Origin: an uncultured Polaromonas sp.
Lineage (GTDB): Bacteria; Pseudomonadota; Gammaproteobacteria; Burkholderiales; Burkholderiaceae
Direction: 5' to 3'
Assembly: GCA_946479075.1 (NCBI GenBank)
Contig: CAMLDT010000004.1
Span: 1 to 42,566 of the forward strand
Length of the DNA: 42,566 bases
Numbering within the stretch: position 1 is the stretch's first letter; the number at the start of each line of letters is the position of its first letter. Below the pieces are notes generated by a model. That model was given only the letters and a program-made list of their open reading frames with translations. It searched no databases and had not been told where the DNA came from. This document shows positions 17,338 to 24,505 of this stretch, piece after piece. The translations under genes were made by a program, and so were the position numbers.

Positions 17338-18612
17338 ACGGGTCGCGAAGGGCGCCTTCAAAAAACCGCGAAAGCGCGCACGCCCGCCGCGCGTGGGCGC
17401 CGCCGTCAGCGCGTAGCCCGGAAAGCGCTGCAAAAAGCGCCCGACCGCAATGCGGCCTTCGAGACGCGCCAGGCTCAGGCCGGCGCACTGGTGGATGCCA
17501 AAGCCGAAGGCCAGGTGGCGGTTGTTCTCGCGCGCCAGGTCCAGTTGTTCGGGTTTGGCAAACTGCGCCGGGTCGCGATTCGCTGCGCCAATGCACAGGG
17601 TCAGCAAGGCGCCCGCGGGCATTTCCACGCCACCGACCGTGCAGGCGCTGACGGCGCGGCGGTTGCTGAGCTGGTTGGACGACTCAAACCGCAGGAACTC
17701 GTCGATTTCAACAGTCAAATCGGCCTCCAGCCCTTGCTGGACGGGCGCAGGCAGCTCCAGTTTTGATAGCAATTTTGCCTTCTCCTGCGGCCATTCCTGC
17801 AGCGCGACCAGGGCATTGCCGATCAGGTTGGTGGTGGTCTCATGCCCGGCGTTGAGAATGAAAACGCAGTTCTGCAGCAGCTCGGTTTCGCTCAGGCCCT
17901 GGCCGGCGTCCTCGCCCTGGATCAGCCGCGTGAGGACGTCGTGCTCCGGGTCCCCCGGGTTTTTCCGGCGCTCTGCTACCAGCGCTTTCAGATAGGTCGT
18001 GAACTCGCTGACGCTGCGGTTGCCCAGTACCTCCTGCTCCGGCGAAAGTTTGGGCTCCAGTGCGCCCAGGATGGCCAGCGACCAGTCGCGCAGCGGGCCG
18101 CGGTCGGCATGCGGCACACCCAGCAGGTTGCCGATGATCTCAACCGGGATGGCCGATGCGAAGTCCTCGATCAGGTCGCCGCCGCCTCTGGCCTCGATGG
18201 CATCGAGCAGGCCGTCCACCAGCGTGATCAGGCCGGGCTCCATGTCGGCAATGGCACGGCGGGTGAGGGCGCCCATGATCAGCTTGCGCACCCGCGTGTG
18301 CAGCGGCGGGTCGTTGAACACCAGGCTGGTGGTGTGGTGTTCGAGCAGGGGCGCGCCTGCTCCGTACTTGGGTGTGAACTCCACCTTCTTGTCCGAGCTG
18401 AAGGTCTGCGCGTCGCGGTACACCGCCACGATGTCGGCGTAACGTGTCAAAAAGTACGAGCCGTCGGGCATGCGCCGCACCGCCTCATGTTCACGCAGCC
18501 AGGCATAGACCGGGTAAGGGTTGGCATAAAAATCGGCGGGCAGGGCGCGCAGGTCGAGGCTGGTGGCTATCTCGCGCGCACGCGCGGCGCTCATGGGCGG
18601 CGTGATGTTCAT
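17329..18612 (-). CDS. Cytochrome P450 with a repeat-derived insertion
   Basis: A 427-residue soluble bacterial P450. The I-helix motif AGHETT is at 255-260, the ExxR motif EFLR at 305-308, and the haem-binding loop FGFGIHQCAG has the ligand Cys376. Between the I-helix and ExxR, residues about 281-297 (LLSKLELPAPVQQGLEA) are encoded by a 49-bp dispersed repeat in frame. The distance between motifs is about 11 residues longer than I would expect for this family. The insert falls in the J-helix region, a surface stretch, so the enzyme may still fold. The gene is coupled to the downstream hydrolase by ATGA. Substrate and redox partner are unknown. Confidence 0.9.
   Translation of the reverse strand: MNITPPMSAARAREIATSLDLRALPADFYANPYPVYAWLREHEAVRRMPDGSYFLTRYADIVAVYRDAQTFSSDKKVEFTPKYGAGAPLLEHHTTSLVFNDPPLHTRVRKLIMGALTRRAIADMEPGLITLVDGLLDAIEARGGGDLIEDFASAIPVEIIGNLLGVPHADRGPLRDWSLAILGALEPKLSPEQEVLGNRSVSEFTTYLKALVAERRKNPGDPEHDVLTRLIQGEDAGQGLSETELLQNCVFILNAGHETTTNLIGNALVALQEWPQEKAKLLSKLELPAPVQQGLEADLTVEIDEFLRFESSNQLSNRRAVSACTVGGVEMPAGALLTLCIGAANRDPAQFAKPEQLDLARENNRHLAFGFGIHQCAGLSLARLEGRIAVGRFLQRFPGYALTAAPTRGGRARFRGFLKAPFATRSS
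17722..17770 (+). repeat. 49-bp dispersed repeat, copy C, inside the P450 coding region
   Basis: Same length and same first 14 bases (GGCCTCCAGCCCTT) as copy E at 31687; 35 of 49 positions agree by eye, including CGGGCGCA and the terminal ATAGC. It is read through in frame on the minus strand as part of the P450. Confidence 0.8.
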
Positions 18613-19436
18613 GCCGCCGCGGTCTGCAAGAAGTCGCGCATCGCGAACAGGGTTTCTTCAGGAGCCTCGGTCATCTGGTGGTGGCCGACCGGCACCTTGG
18701 CGACTTGCACGGTTTTGCCGCTGGCCTGGGCCTTGGCAACCAGCGGCTGGGCAGCCCGGGCTTGCGTCATCTGGTCCTGCGCACCGAGCAGGAACAGCAC
18801 CGGGCAGGTGATCTGCGTGATTGCCGTCTCGCCGTTGGCATAACTGTCGCAGGCCTTGAAGCCGCGATGAAACACATTGGCCTGTGTGTTGCTGGCGATC
18901 ACACGCCGGCCCAGCGCCATGCTGGCGCCATGCACCCAGGTGCCGGGGCCCAGCGCCGAGGGCGGCGGTGCCAGGGTGCTGCGCGAAAAGACGTTGACCA
19001 TCGCCAACGCCTTCATGGGCTGGTTCAGCGCGGCGTCCAGCAGTGCGGCCGAGACCTTCATGGGGAAGGCCGTGCCGACCAGCACCAGATGGCTGATGCG
19101 CTCTTTCAGTTGCGAAGCCGCCTCCAGCGCGATCAGCGACCCCCAGCTGTGGCCGACCAGCGCGGCGCGCTGCACGCCGGCCGCATCGAGCAGGGCCGCG
19201 ACAAAGGCCGCGCCTTCCTCGACACTGGACGGCGCCTCGCCCGCGCTGCGGCAGTGACCCGGCAGATCCACCGCCAGCACATTCCAGCCGTGGTGCGCGA
19301 GGTAGCGGCTTTGCAAAATCCAGACGCTGTGGTCGTTGATCACGCCGTGGATGAAAACCACCGTCGGTTTGGCGGCATCGAAAGACTTGCCGCCGGTGTA
19401 GCAGTAGGTGTTGTGGTCGTTGACTGGTAAATACAT
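18609..19436 (-). CDS. Alpha/beta hydrolase
   Basis: A 275-residue alpha/beta-fold hydrolase with nucleophile Ser97 in GHSWGS, oxyanion segment FIHGVINDHSVW, candidate acid Asp221 (LLGAQDQMT) and catalytic His252 or His253 (VGHHQMTE). The fold covers esterases, C-C hydrolases and haloperoxidases, so the substrate is open. The adjacent P450 gene starts in the last bases of this one's stop (ATGA at 18609-18612), suggesting sequential action, oxidation then hydrolysis or the reverse (inference). A palindromic repeat lies just upstream of the start. Confidence 0.88.
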   Translation of the reverse strand: MYLPVNDHNTYCYTGGKSFDAAKPTVVFIHGVINDHSVWILQSRYLAHHGWNVLAVDLPGHCRSAGEAPSSVEEGAAFVAALLDAAGVQRAALVGHSWGSLIALEAASQLKERISHLVLVGTAFPMKVSAALLDAALNQPMKALAMVNVFSRSTLAPPPSALGPGTWVHGASMALGRRVIASNTQANVFHRGFKACDSYANGETAITQITCPVLFLLGAQDQMTQARAAQPLVAKAQASGKTVQVAKVPVGHHQMTEAPEETLFAMRDFLQTAAA

Positions 19437-19452
19437 GGGGCAGGTCTCCAGA

Positions 19453-19505
19453 CCGTTCGCCCTGCGCCTGTCGAAGGGTGGCTTCGACAGGCTCAGCCCG
19501 AACGG
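19453..19505. repeat. Large palindromic repeat, second family, copy 1
   Basis: Ends CCGTTCG and CGAACGG with inner arms CCTGTCGAA and TTCGACAGG, forming a long imperfect hairpin. It lies between metY and the hydrolase gene. The same arms recur at 23768 and 38327. Confidence 0.8.
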
Positions 19506-19521
19506 GATTTGTTATTTCTTT

Positions 19522-20829
19522 TCAGGCCGCTTTTTCCGCCGCCTTCAGTGCGCGTTTCAGGTCGTCGATCAGGTCGTCCGGGTCTTCCAGCCCGATGCTC
19601 AGGCGAATCGTCCCCTGCGTGATACCGCCAGCGGCCAGTGCGTCGTCACTCATGCGGAAGTGCGTGGTGCTGGCCGGATGAATCACCAGGCTGCGGCAGT
19701 CGCCGACGTTGGCGAGGTGGCTGAACACCTTCAGCGCCTCGATGAAGGCCTTGCCCTGCTCGCGGTGGCCTTTGATGTCGAAGCTGAACACCGAGCCGGC
19801 GCCGCGCGGCAGCAGTTTTTTGGCGAGTTCATGGCTGGGGTGCGATTCAAGAAGCGGGTGGCCGACCCGCGCCACCAGCGGGTGGCTGGCCAGAAAGGCC
19901 ACGACTTTTTCGGTATTGCTCATGTGACGGGCCATGCGCAGCGGCAGCGTTTCGATGCCCTGCAGTATCAGCCAGGCGGTGTGCGGGCTCATGCAGGCGC
20001 CGAAGTCGCGCAGGCCTTCGCGGCGCGCGCGCAGCAAAAAGGCGCCCACCGTGCTTTCCTCGGTAAACACCATGTTGTGGAAACCATCGTAGGCTTCTGT
20101 CAATTCGGCGAACCTGCCGGCCGCCCGCGGACCGTCCCAGTCAAAGCTGCCGCCGTCCACCACGATGCCGCCGATGACGGTGCCGTGGCCGCTCAAAAAC
20201 TTGGTGGCCGAGTGGTAGACGATGTCGGCGCCGTGTTCAAAAGGCTTGATCAGCCATGGGGAGGTCAGCGTGGAATCGACCAGCAGCGGCACGCCGGCCT
20301 CATGGGCGATGGCCGACACCGTCGGGATGTCCAGCACGTCCAGCCCGGGGTTGCCCACGGTTTCGCCGAAAAACAGCTTGGTCTCGGGCCGCACCGCGGC
20401 GCGCCAGCCGTCAATGTCGCCGGGCTTGACAAACGTCGTTTCAATGCCGAAGCGCCGCATGGTGTAGTGCAGCAGGTTCTGCGAGCCGCCGTAAAGCGCC
20501 GTCGAGGCCACGATGTGCGAGCCCGCGCCCATCAGCGTGGCAACTGACAGGTGCAGCGCCGCCTGGCCACTGGCCGTGGCGATGGCGCCGATGCCGCCCT
20601 CCAGCGCCGATACCCGTTGCTCCAGCACGGCGTTGGTCGGGTTGCTGATGCGTGAATAAACGTGTCCTGCGCGTTCCAGGTTGAACAGGCTGGCCGCGTG
20701 CTCGCTGGATTCAAAGACGAAAGAAGTGCTCAGGTGAATCGGCACGGCACGCGCGCCGGTGGCCGGGTCGGGCGCAGCCCCGGCGTGCAGGGCCAGCGTG
20801 TCAAAGCCCGGGTCAGAGTAGCCAGACAT
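19522..20829 (-). CDS. metY: O-acetylhomoserine sulfhydrylase (PLP Cys/Met metabolism family)
   Basis: Makes homocysteine (or methionine) from O-acetylhomoserine and sulfide. The 435-residue length is that of MetY rather than the roughly 400-residue MetZ. The PLP lysine is Lys210 in SATKFLSGHGT. YSRISNPTNAVLE contributes the phosphate-binding Tyr/Arg pair, and FGETVGNPGLDVLDIP is the family stretch before VDSTLTSPWLIKP. GGAG five bases upstream supports ATG 20829. The gene stands alone between the CBS gene (divergent) and the hydrolase gene. Confidence 0.9.
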   Translation of the reverse strand: MSGYSDPGFDTLALHAGAAPDPATGARAVPIHLSTSFVFESSEHAASLFNLERAGHVYSRISNPTNAVLEQRVSALEGGIGAIATASGQAALHLSVATLMGAGSHIVASTALYGGSQNLLHYTMRRFGIETTFVKPGDIDGWRAAVRPETKLFFGETVGNPGLDVLDIPTVSAIAHEAGVPLLVDSTLTSPWLIKPFEHGADIVYHSATKFLSGHGTVIGGIVVDGGSFDWDGPRAAGRFAELTEAYDGFHNMVFTEESTVGAFLLRARREGLRDFGACMSPHTAWLILQGIETLPLRMARHMSNTEKVVAFLASHPLVARVGHPLLESHPSHELAKKLLPRGAGSVFSFDIKGHREQGKAFIEALKVFSHLANVGDCRSLVIHPASTTHFRMSDDALAAGGITQGTIRLSIGLEDPDDLIDDLKRALKAAEKAA

Positions 20830-20941
20830 GGAGTCTCCAGTGGTTGTCGGTAATCTTGGTCAGAAGGCGCCATGGCGGCAAGCACCCTGAAACAAATCAC
20901 GATGGCCTGCCGGGGCATTGTGGGCTATATTTGAACTGAAA

Positions 20942-20965
20942 TTCCCCGGGGCGGCACCGGGGGAA
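20942..20965 (+). other. GC hairpin in the leader of the CBS gene
   Basis: TTCCCCGG at 20942-20949 can pair with CCGGGGGAA at 20957-20965 around an 8-base loop, about 40 bases before the CBS-protein start. No T-run follows. It may be a leader structure. The metY/CBS divergent gap (20830-21003) otherwise shows no clear promoter hexamers. Confidence 0.35.
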
Positions 20966-21003
20966 ACCTGCAGAATGCCGAGACAACTCCAGAGGAGCGC
21001 CCC

Positions 21004-21468
21004 ATGAAAGTCCTTGATATCCTGCGCGTCAAAGGCAACACCCTGTACACCGTCCACTCCGACGAACCGCTGGCCAAGGCCGCCGAGATCATGGCCGAAA
21101 AAGACATCGGCTCCCTGGTCGTGATGGACCACGGCGACCTGGTCGGCATGCTGACCTTCCGGGAAGTGATTCTGTGCATCGTCAAGAACGGCGGCGAGAT
21201 CGGCAGCACGCTGGTGCGCACCGCGATGGACGACGCGCCGCTGACCTGCACCCCCGAGACCGAGATCGACGAAGTGCGCCGCATGATGCTGGGCCGCCAC
21301 GCGCGTTACATGCCGGTGCTCAACAAGAAGGTGCTCGAAGGCGTGATTTCCTTCTACGACGTCGCCAAGGCCGTCGTCGATGGCCAGAACTTCGAGAACA
21401 AGATGCTCAAGGCCTACATTCGCGACTGGCCTTCTGAAGAAGACGAGACGCAGGACACCAAGCTCTGA
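21004..21468 (+). CDS. CBS-domain pair protein
   Basis: A 154-residue protein made of two CBS repeats (about residues 8-58 and 74-126: IMAEKDIGSLVVMDHGDLVGMLT and MMLGRHARYMPVLNKKVLEGVIS) forming one Bateman module. Such modules bind adenine nucleotides and sense energy state. No catalytic domain is attached, so it must act on a partner. AGAGGAG seven bases upstream gives a strong ribosome-binding site. The C-terminal tail WPSEEDETQD is acidic. The stop codon is directly followed by a structured element at 21469. Confidence 0.9.
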   Translation: MKVLDILRVKGNTLYTVHSDEPLAKAAEIMAEKDIGSLVVMDHGDLVGMLTFREVILCIVKNGGEIGSTLVRTAMDDAPLTCTPETEIDEVRRMMLGRHARYMPVLNKKVLEGVISFYDVAKAVVDGQNFENKMLKAYIRDWPSEEDETQDTKL

Positions 21469-21595
21469 GTTTTGCGATATAGCCCCGTTGGTGGGGACCC
21501 GCCGCGAACCTCCATCTCCCCTTGTTTTCCTCATGCCGTTTGGTGCGCTGCACCTGTAGGCCGGGGACACACCTCAAGGCACGAGGAGGCAAAAC
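21469..21595. ncRNA. Candidate structured RNA (127 nt), strand uncertain
   Basis: A closing stem GTTTTGC (21469-21475) / GCAAAAC (21589-21595) encloses CTCC/GGAG, TCCCC/GGGGA, a CCCC-GTTGGT-GGGG hairpin and a perfect GGTGC-GCT-GCACC hairpin. Both strands could fold. It begins in the base after the CBS stop. I considered 6S RNA, but the resemblance is too weak to name it. It could also be a shared 3' end of the convergent CBS and phaZ genes. Confidence 0.35.
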
Positions 21596-21599
21596 ACGG

Positions 21600-21620
21600 A
21601 TCCCGGGCCCAGTCCGGGAT
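21600..21620. terminator. Perfect 7-bp hairpin between CBS and phaZ genes
   Basis: ATCCCGG and CCGGGAT pair around a 7-base loop. No T-run follows on the plus strand; the minus strand has TGTTTT two bases beyond, so it may serve phaZ transcripts. Confidence 0.35.
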
Positions 21621-21640
21621 GCCTGCTCATGTGATGAGTT

Positions 21641-21688
21641 GCTATGAATTCAATAGCTACCTGCGCTCGCCAGACAAGGGCCAGAGCC
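21641..21688 (-). repeat. 49-bp dispersed repeat, copy F (inverted)
   Basis: Reads GCTATGAATTCAATAGC at the left end and AAGGGCCAGAGCC at the right. Its reverse complement aligns with copy E over the whole length with scattered changes. It sits between the convergent CBS and phaZ genes. Confidence 0.65.
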
Positions 21689-21704
21689 TGATTTGGCTCT
21701 CAAC

Positions 21705-22922
21705 TCACCCCAAACTCGCATGAATCATCTCCCGCACCCGCGGGTAGATCTGCGCATTCCACTTGCGCCCGCTGAACACGCCGTAGTGCCCGACCCCGGT
21801 CTGGATGTGGTGGGTTTTCATGTAGGGGCGGATGCTGCTGCACAGGTCCAGCGCGGCGACCGTCTGGCCGACCGAGCAGATGTCGTCGCGTTCACCTTCG
21901 ACCGTCATCAGCGCGGTGCGGCGGATGGCGGCGGGTTTGACGAGGCGGCCCTTGTAGGTGAGCTTGCCCAGCGGCAGGTCGTAGGTCTGGAAGACTTTTT
22001 CAACCGTTTCGAGGTAGAACTCGGCCGGCAAATCGTTGACGGCGAGGTACTCCTCGTAGAACACGCGGATCACATTGGCCTTGTCGAGGTCGCCGTCCAC
22101 CAGGTGCTGGTACAGGTCCTGGAATGATTTTTTGTGCCGGTCCAGATTCATGCTTAAAAAGGCACTGAGCTGCACAAAGCCGGGGTACACGCGGCGCATA
22201 TAGCCGGCGTGCGGCAAGGGCACATGGCTGATCAGGTTCTTTTCAAACCACTCGATGGGCTTGCTGGTCGCCAGCGTGTTGACGCCGGTCGGGTTGACGC
22301 GGCAATCGACCGGGCCGGCCATCAGCGTCAGGCTGCGCGGCTGGGCCGGGTGGTCGTCCTCGGCCATCACGGCGGTGGCCGCCAGCGCCGCCACGCAGGG
22401 CTGGCACACCGCCACCACATGGGTGCCGGGGCCAATGGTCTCGATGAATTTGATCATGTGCTCGACATAATCGTCCAGGCCGAAGGCGCCATGTTTCAGC
22501 GACACATCGCGCGCGTTGTGCCAGTCGGTGATGTAAACGTCGTGGTCCTGCAGCAGCGTGCGGGCGGTCTCGCGCAGCAGCGTTGCAAAATGGCCCGACA
22601 GCGGCGCCACCAGCAGCACCGGCGGGTGATGGCGTCCGCCGGCCACCGGTTTTTTGAAATGCAGCAGGCTGCCGAAGGGCAGGGCCAGCACGTTTTCTTC
22701 CTCCACCGGGGTGGCTTCGCCGTCCACCATCACCGAGCCGATGCCGTAGGCAGGGCGGGTGTGGGTCAGGCGCATGCGCGAGATGACCTCGCTGGCGGCA
22801 GCCATGCGGCGGGTGATGCTGCGCTCGGTGTTCTGCAGCCAGAGCGTGGCGCTGAGGCCCTGGGCCATCAGGCGGAGCGGCGACATCAGGTCGGACTGGA
22901 GCTGGTAGGCCTGATACAACAT
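21705..22922 (-). CDS. phaZ: Intracellular poly(3-hydroxybutyrate) depolymerase
   Basis: A 405-residue intracellular PHB depolymerase of the PhaZ1 (Ralstonia) type, mobilising stored polymer granules. No signal peptide is present. The alpha/beta-hydrolase nucleophile is a cysteine, Cys173 in VAVCQPCVAAL, as described for the Ralstonia intracellular enzyme. The acid and His are likely in TVEGERDDI and GVGHYGVFSG near the C-terminus. ATG 22922 has AGGAG four bases upstream; a longer frame to 23006 would cross the divergent GST promoter. It diverges from the GST gene. Confidence 0.92.
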   Translation of the reverse strand: MLYQAYQLQSDLMSPLRLMAQGLSATLWLQNTERSITRRMAAASEVISRMRLTHTRPAYGIGSVMVDGEATPVEEENVLALPFGSLLHFKKPVAGGRHHPPVLLVAPLSGHFATLLRETARTLLQDHDVYITDWHNARDVSLKHGAFGLDDYVEHMIKFIETIGPGTHVVAVCQPCVAALAATAVMAEDDHPAQPRSLTLMAGPVDCRVNPTGVNTLATSKPIEWFEKNLISHVPLPHAGYMRRVYPGFVQLSAFLSMNLDRHKKSFQDLYQHLVDGDLDKANVIRVFYEEYLAVNDLPAEFYLETVEKVFQTYDLPLGKLTYKGRLVKPAAIRRTALMTVEGERDDICSVGQTVAALDLCSSIRPYMKTHHIQTGVGHYGVFSGRKWNAQIYPRVREMIHASLG

Positions 22923-23011
22923 GGGTCTCCTGACATGGGCAACCGGTAGGGGCCCGTACCGGGTTTGCAGGCAAGTTGCGGGCCAACCGGCGTACAGGGC
23001 ATGCACTTTTC

Positions 23012-23027
23012 TGGCACAGCCCTTGCA
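23012..23027 (+). promoter_or_regulatory. Sigma-54 promoter of the GST gene
   Basis: TGGCACAGCCCTTGCA matches the -24/-12 consensus TGGCAC-N5-TTGCA exactly, with 10 bases between GG and GC. The predicted start is near 23038, leaving a 24-base leader that contains AGGAG (23051) before ATG 23062. An NtrC-class activator would be required. Confidence 0.75.
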
Positions 23028-23061
23028 CAGTCTTTACGCAGGCACTTTCCAGGAGCAAGCC

Positions 23062-23718
23062 ATGGCCAAAGCCGTTCTCACCATCAGCAGCAAGAACTAC
23101 GGTGCCTGGGCCTTGCGTGGCTGGCTGACGGCCAAACTCGCCGGCCTCGACTTCACCGAAAAAATCATCCCGCCCGACGATCCGTCCATGAAGGCTGAGA
23201 TGCTGCTGCTGTCGGCGTCCATGCTGGTGCCCTCGCTGCAGCACAACGGCGTGAAGGTCTGGGACACGCTGGCGATTGCCGAATACCTCAATGAAATCAA
23301 GCCCAAGGCCGGCCTGCTGCCGGCCGATGTGAAGGCCCGCGCCCATTGCCGCGCGATCTGCGGCGAGATGCATTCCGGCTTCGCCTCGCTGCGTGCGTCG
23401 CTGCCGATGAACATCAAGGCCCATTTCCCCAACTTCAAGGTCTGGTCACGCGCGCAAGGCGACATCGACCGCGTGGTCGCCATCTGGAAAGAATGCCTGG
23501 CGACCTACGGTGGCCCCTACCTCTTCGGCAAACAGCCCACGGTGGCGGATGCGATGTACGCGCCGGTGGTCACGCGTTTCATCACCTACGACGTGGCAGT
23601 GGACAAAACCTGCGCCGCCTACTGCAAACGCATCCTGGAACTGCCGGCGATGAAAGAGTGGGTGGCCGCCGCGAAGAAAGAGCCGGACGAGATTGACGAA
23701 TTGGATGCTGAGTTTTGA
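23062..23718 (+). CDS. Glutathione S-transferase family protein
   Basis: A 218-residue GST with an N-terminal thioredoxin-like domain (AVLTISSKNYGAWALRGWL; cis-proline in MLVPSLQ; WDTLAIAEYLNE) and an all-helical C-terminal domain (PYLFGKQPTVADAMYAPVVTRF). In close relatives the first motif is usually NYSSWSLR with a catalytic-type Ser; here it is NYGAWALR, so both serines are missing and classical GSH activation may be altered. The start ATG 23062 has AGGAG eight bases upstream. Transcription probably comes from the sigma-54 promoter at 23012. Confidence 0.88.
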   Translation: MAKAVLTISSKNYGAWALRGWLTAKLAGLDFTEKIIPPDDPSMKAEMLLLSASMLVPSLQHNGVKVWDTLAIAEYLNEIKPKAGLLPADVKARAHCRAICGEMHSGFASLRASLPMNIKAHFPNFKVWSRAQGDIDRVVAIWKECLATYGGPYLFGKQPTVADAMYAPVVTRFITYDVAVDKTCAAYCKRILELPAMKEWVAAAKKEPDEIDELDAEF

Positions 23719-23767
23719 ACCGTTTCCGGCTCAGGGGCTGCGCGCTTTTCTTGGGGGGAGTCAACAA

Positions 23768-23838
23768 CCGTTCGGGCTGAGCCTGTCGAAGCCGGCTTGG
23801 GCCGAGAAAGAACCCTTCGACAAGCTCAGGGCGAACGG
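23768..23838. repeat. Large palindromic repeat, second family, copy 2
   Basis: CCGTTCGGGCTGAGCCTGTC and its near-complement starting CTTCGACAAGCTCAGG form a long hairpin with about a 20-base loop. It fills the convergent gap between the GST and cupin genes and could terminate both. Confidence 0.8.
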
Positions 23839-23877
23839 TTTAAAGCGGCGACACGCAGAGCACGACCGTCGTGCCAG

Positions 23878-24300
23878 CTATTTCCACGGCGCTGGGGGAG
23901 GGATGTCACAAACCGGCTCCACATCAATCGACGTGAAATCTGCCGGCGACACGATCTCCAGGTACTCCATGTCCGGCGAGTAGTCGAACAGGTAGTGCTT
24001 GATGCCGGGGCGCTGGTGCACCACGTCGCCAGCCTCGACCAGGGTTTCCTTGTCTTCGTACATGAACTTGGCCCAGCCCTTGAGCATGTACACGATCTGG
24101 AAATCCGCCTCATGCCGGTGCCAGCCCGTGCCCGTTTCCGGTGCCATGTTGGCCTTGACCAGGTGCGCAATCACTTTTCCGTGCGTCGCTTCGGCAATGC
24201 CCAGGTCACGGTAAAGAAAGAAGTCACGCAATCCGCCCGACACAAACTGCGTGTCGCCGGGTTTGACGTGGGAGAAGGTGGTCGTGGTGCGGTCCAGCAT
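23878..24300 (-). CDS. Cupin-domain protein
   Basis: A 140-residue single cupin. The metal-binding motif is visible as TGWHRHEADFQIVYMLKGWAKF (His-x-His and Glu), with the second motif His in VHQRPGIKHYLFDYSP. Members range from dioxygenases to sugar isomerases and regulators. No partner gene is adjacent. GGAG five bases before ATG 24300 fixes the start. The region from the start to the histidine kinase gene (24301-24505) is the divergent promoter area, with no clear hexamers. Confidence 0.85.
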   Translation of the reverse strand: MLDRTTTTFSHVKPGDTQFVSGGLRDFFLYRDLGIAEATHGKVIAHLVKANMAPETGTGWHRHEADFQIVYMLKGWAKFMYEDKETLVEAGDVVHQRPGIKHYLFDYSPDMEYLEIVSPADFTSIDVEPVCDIPPPAPWK

Positions 24301-24505
24301 GGGGGCTCCTTCTGTGGGTGCATCAAAGGGATGGTGCAGTGCAGCAAGCAGGAAGTGTTCCAGAAGGCGGATGTATTTGTTGAGGCGCGGGGGTTTTGGG
24401 ACACCGGCGCGCTTGACCCAGCGCACCAAAACGGCAGAGCTAGTACTATCAGTTGCATACAAAAGGTGGAGCGATTGGGCAAACACCGTCAGGGGAAACA
24501 AAAAA

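Noticed and set aside
21469..21595. 6S RNA (SsrS) identity for the structured element.
   Set aside because: Only short motifs resemble the E. coli RNA and the size is too small; a covariance search would be needed.
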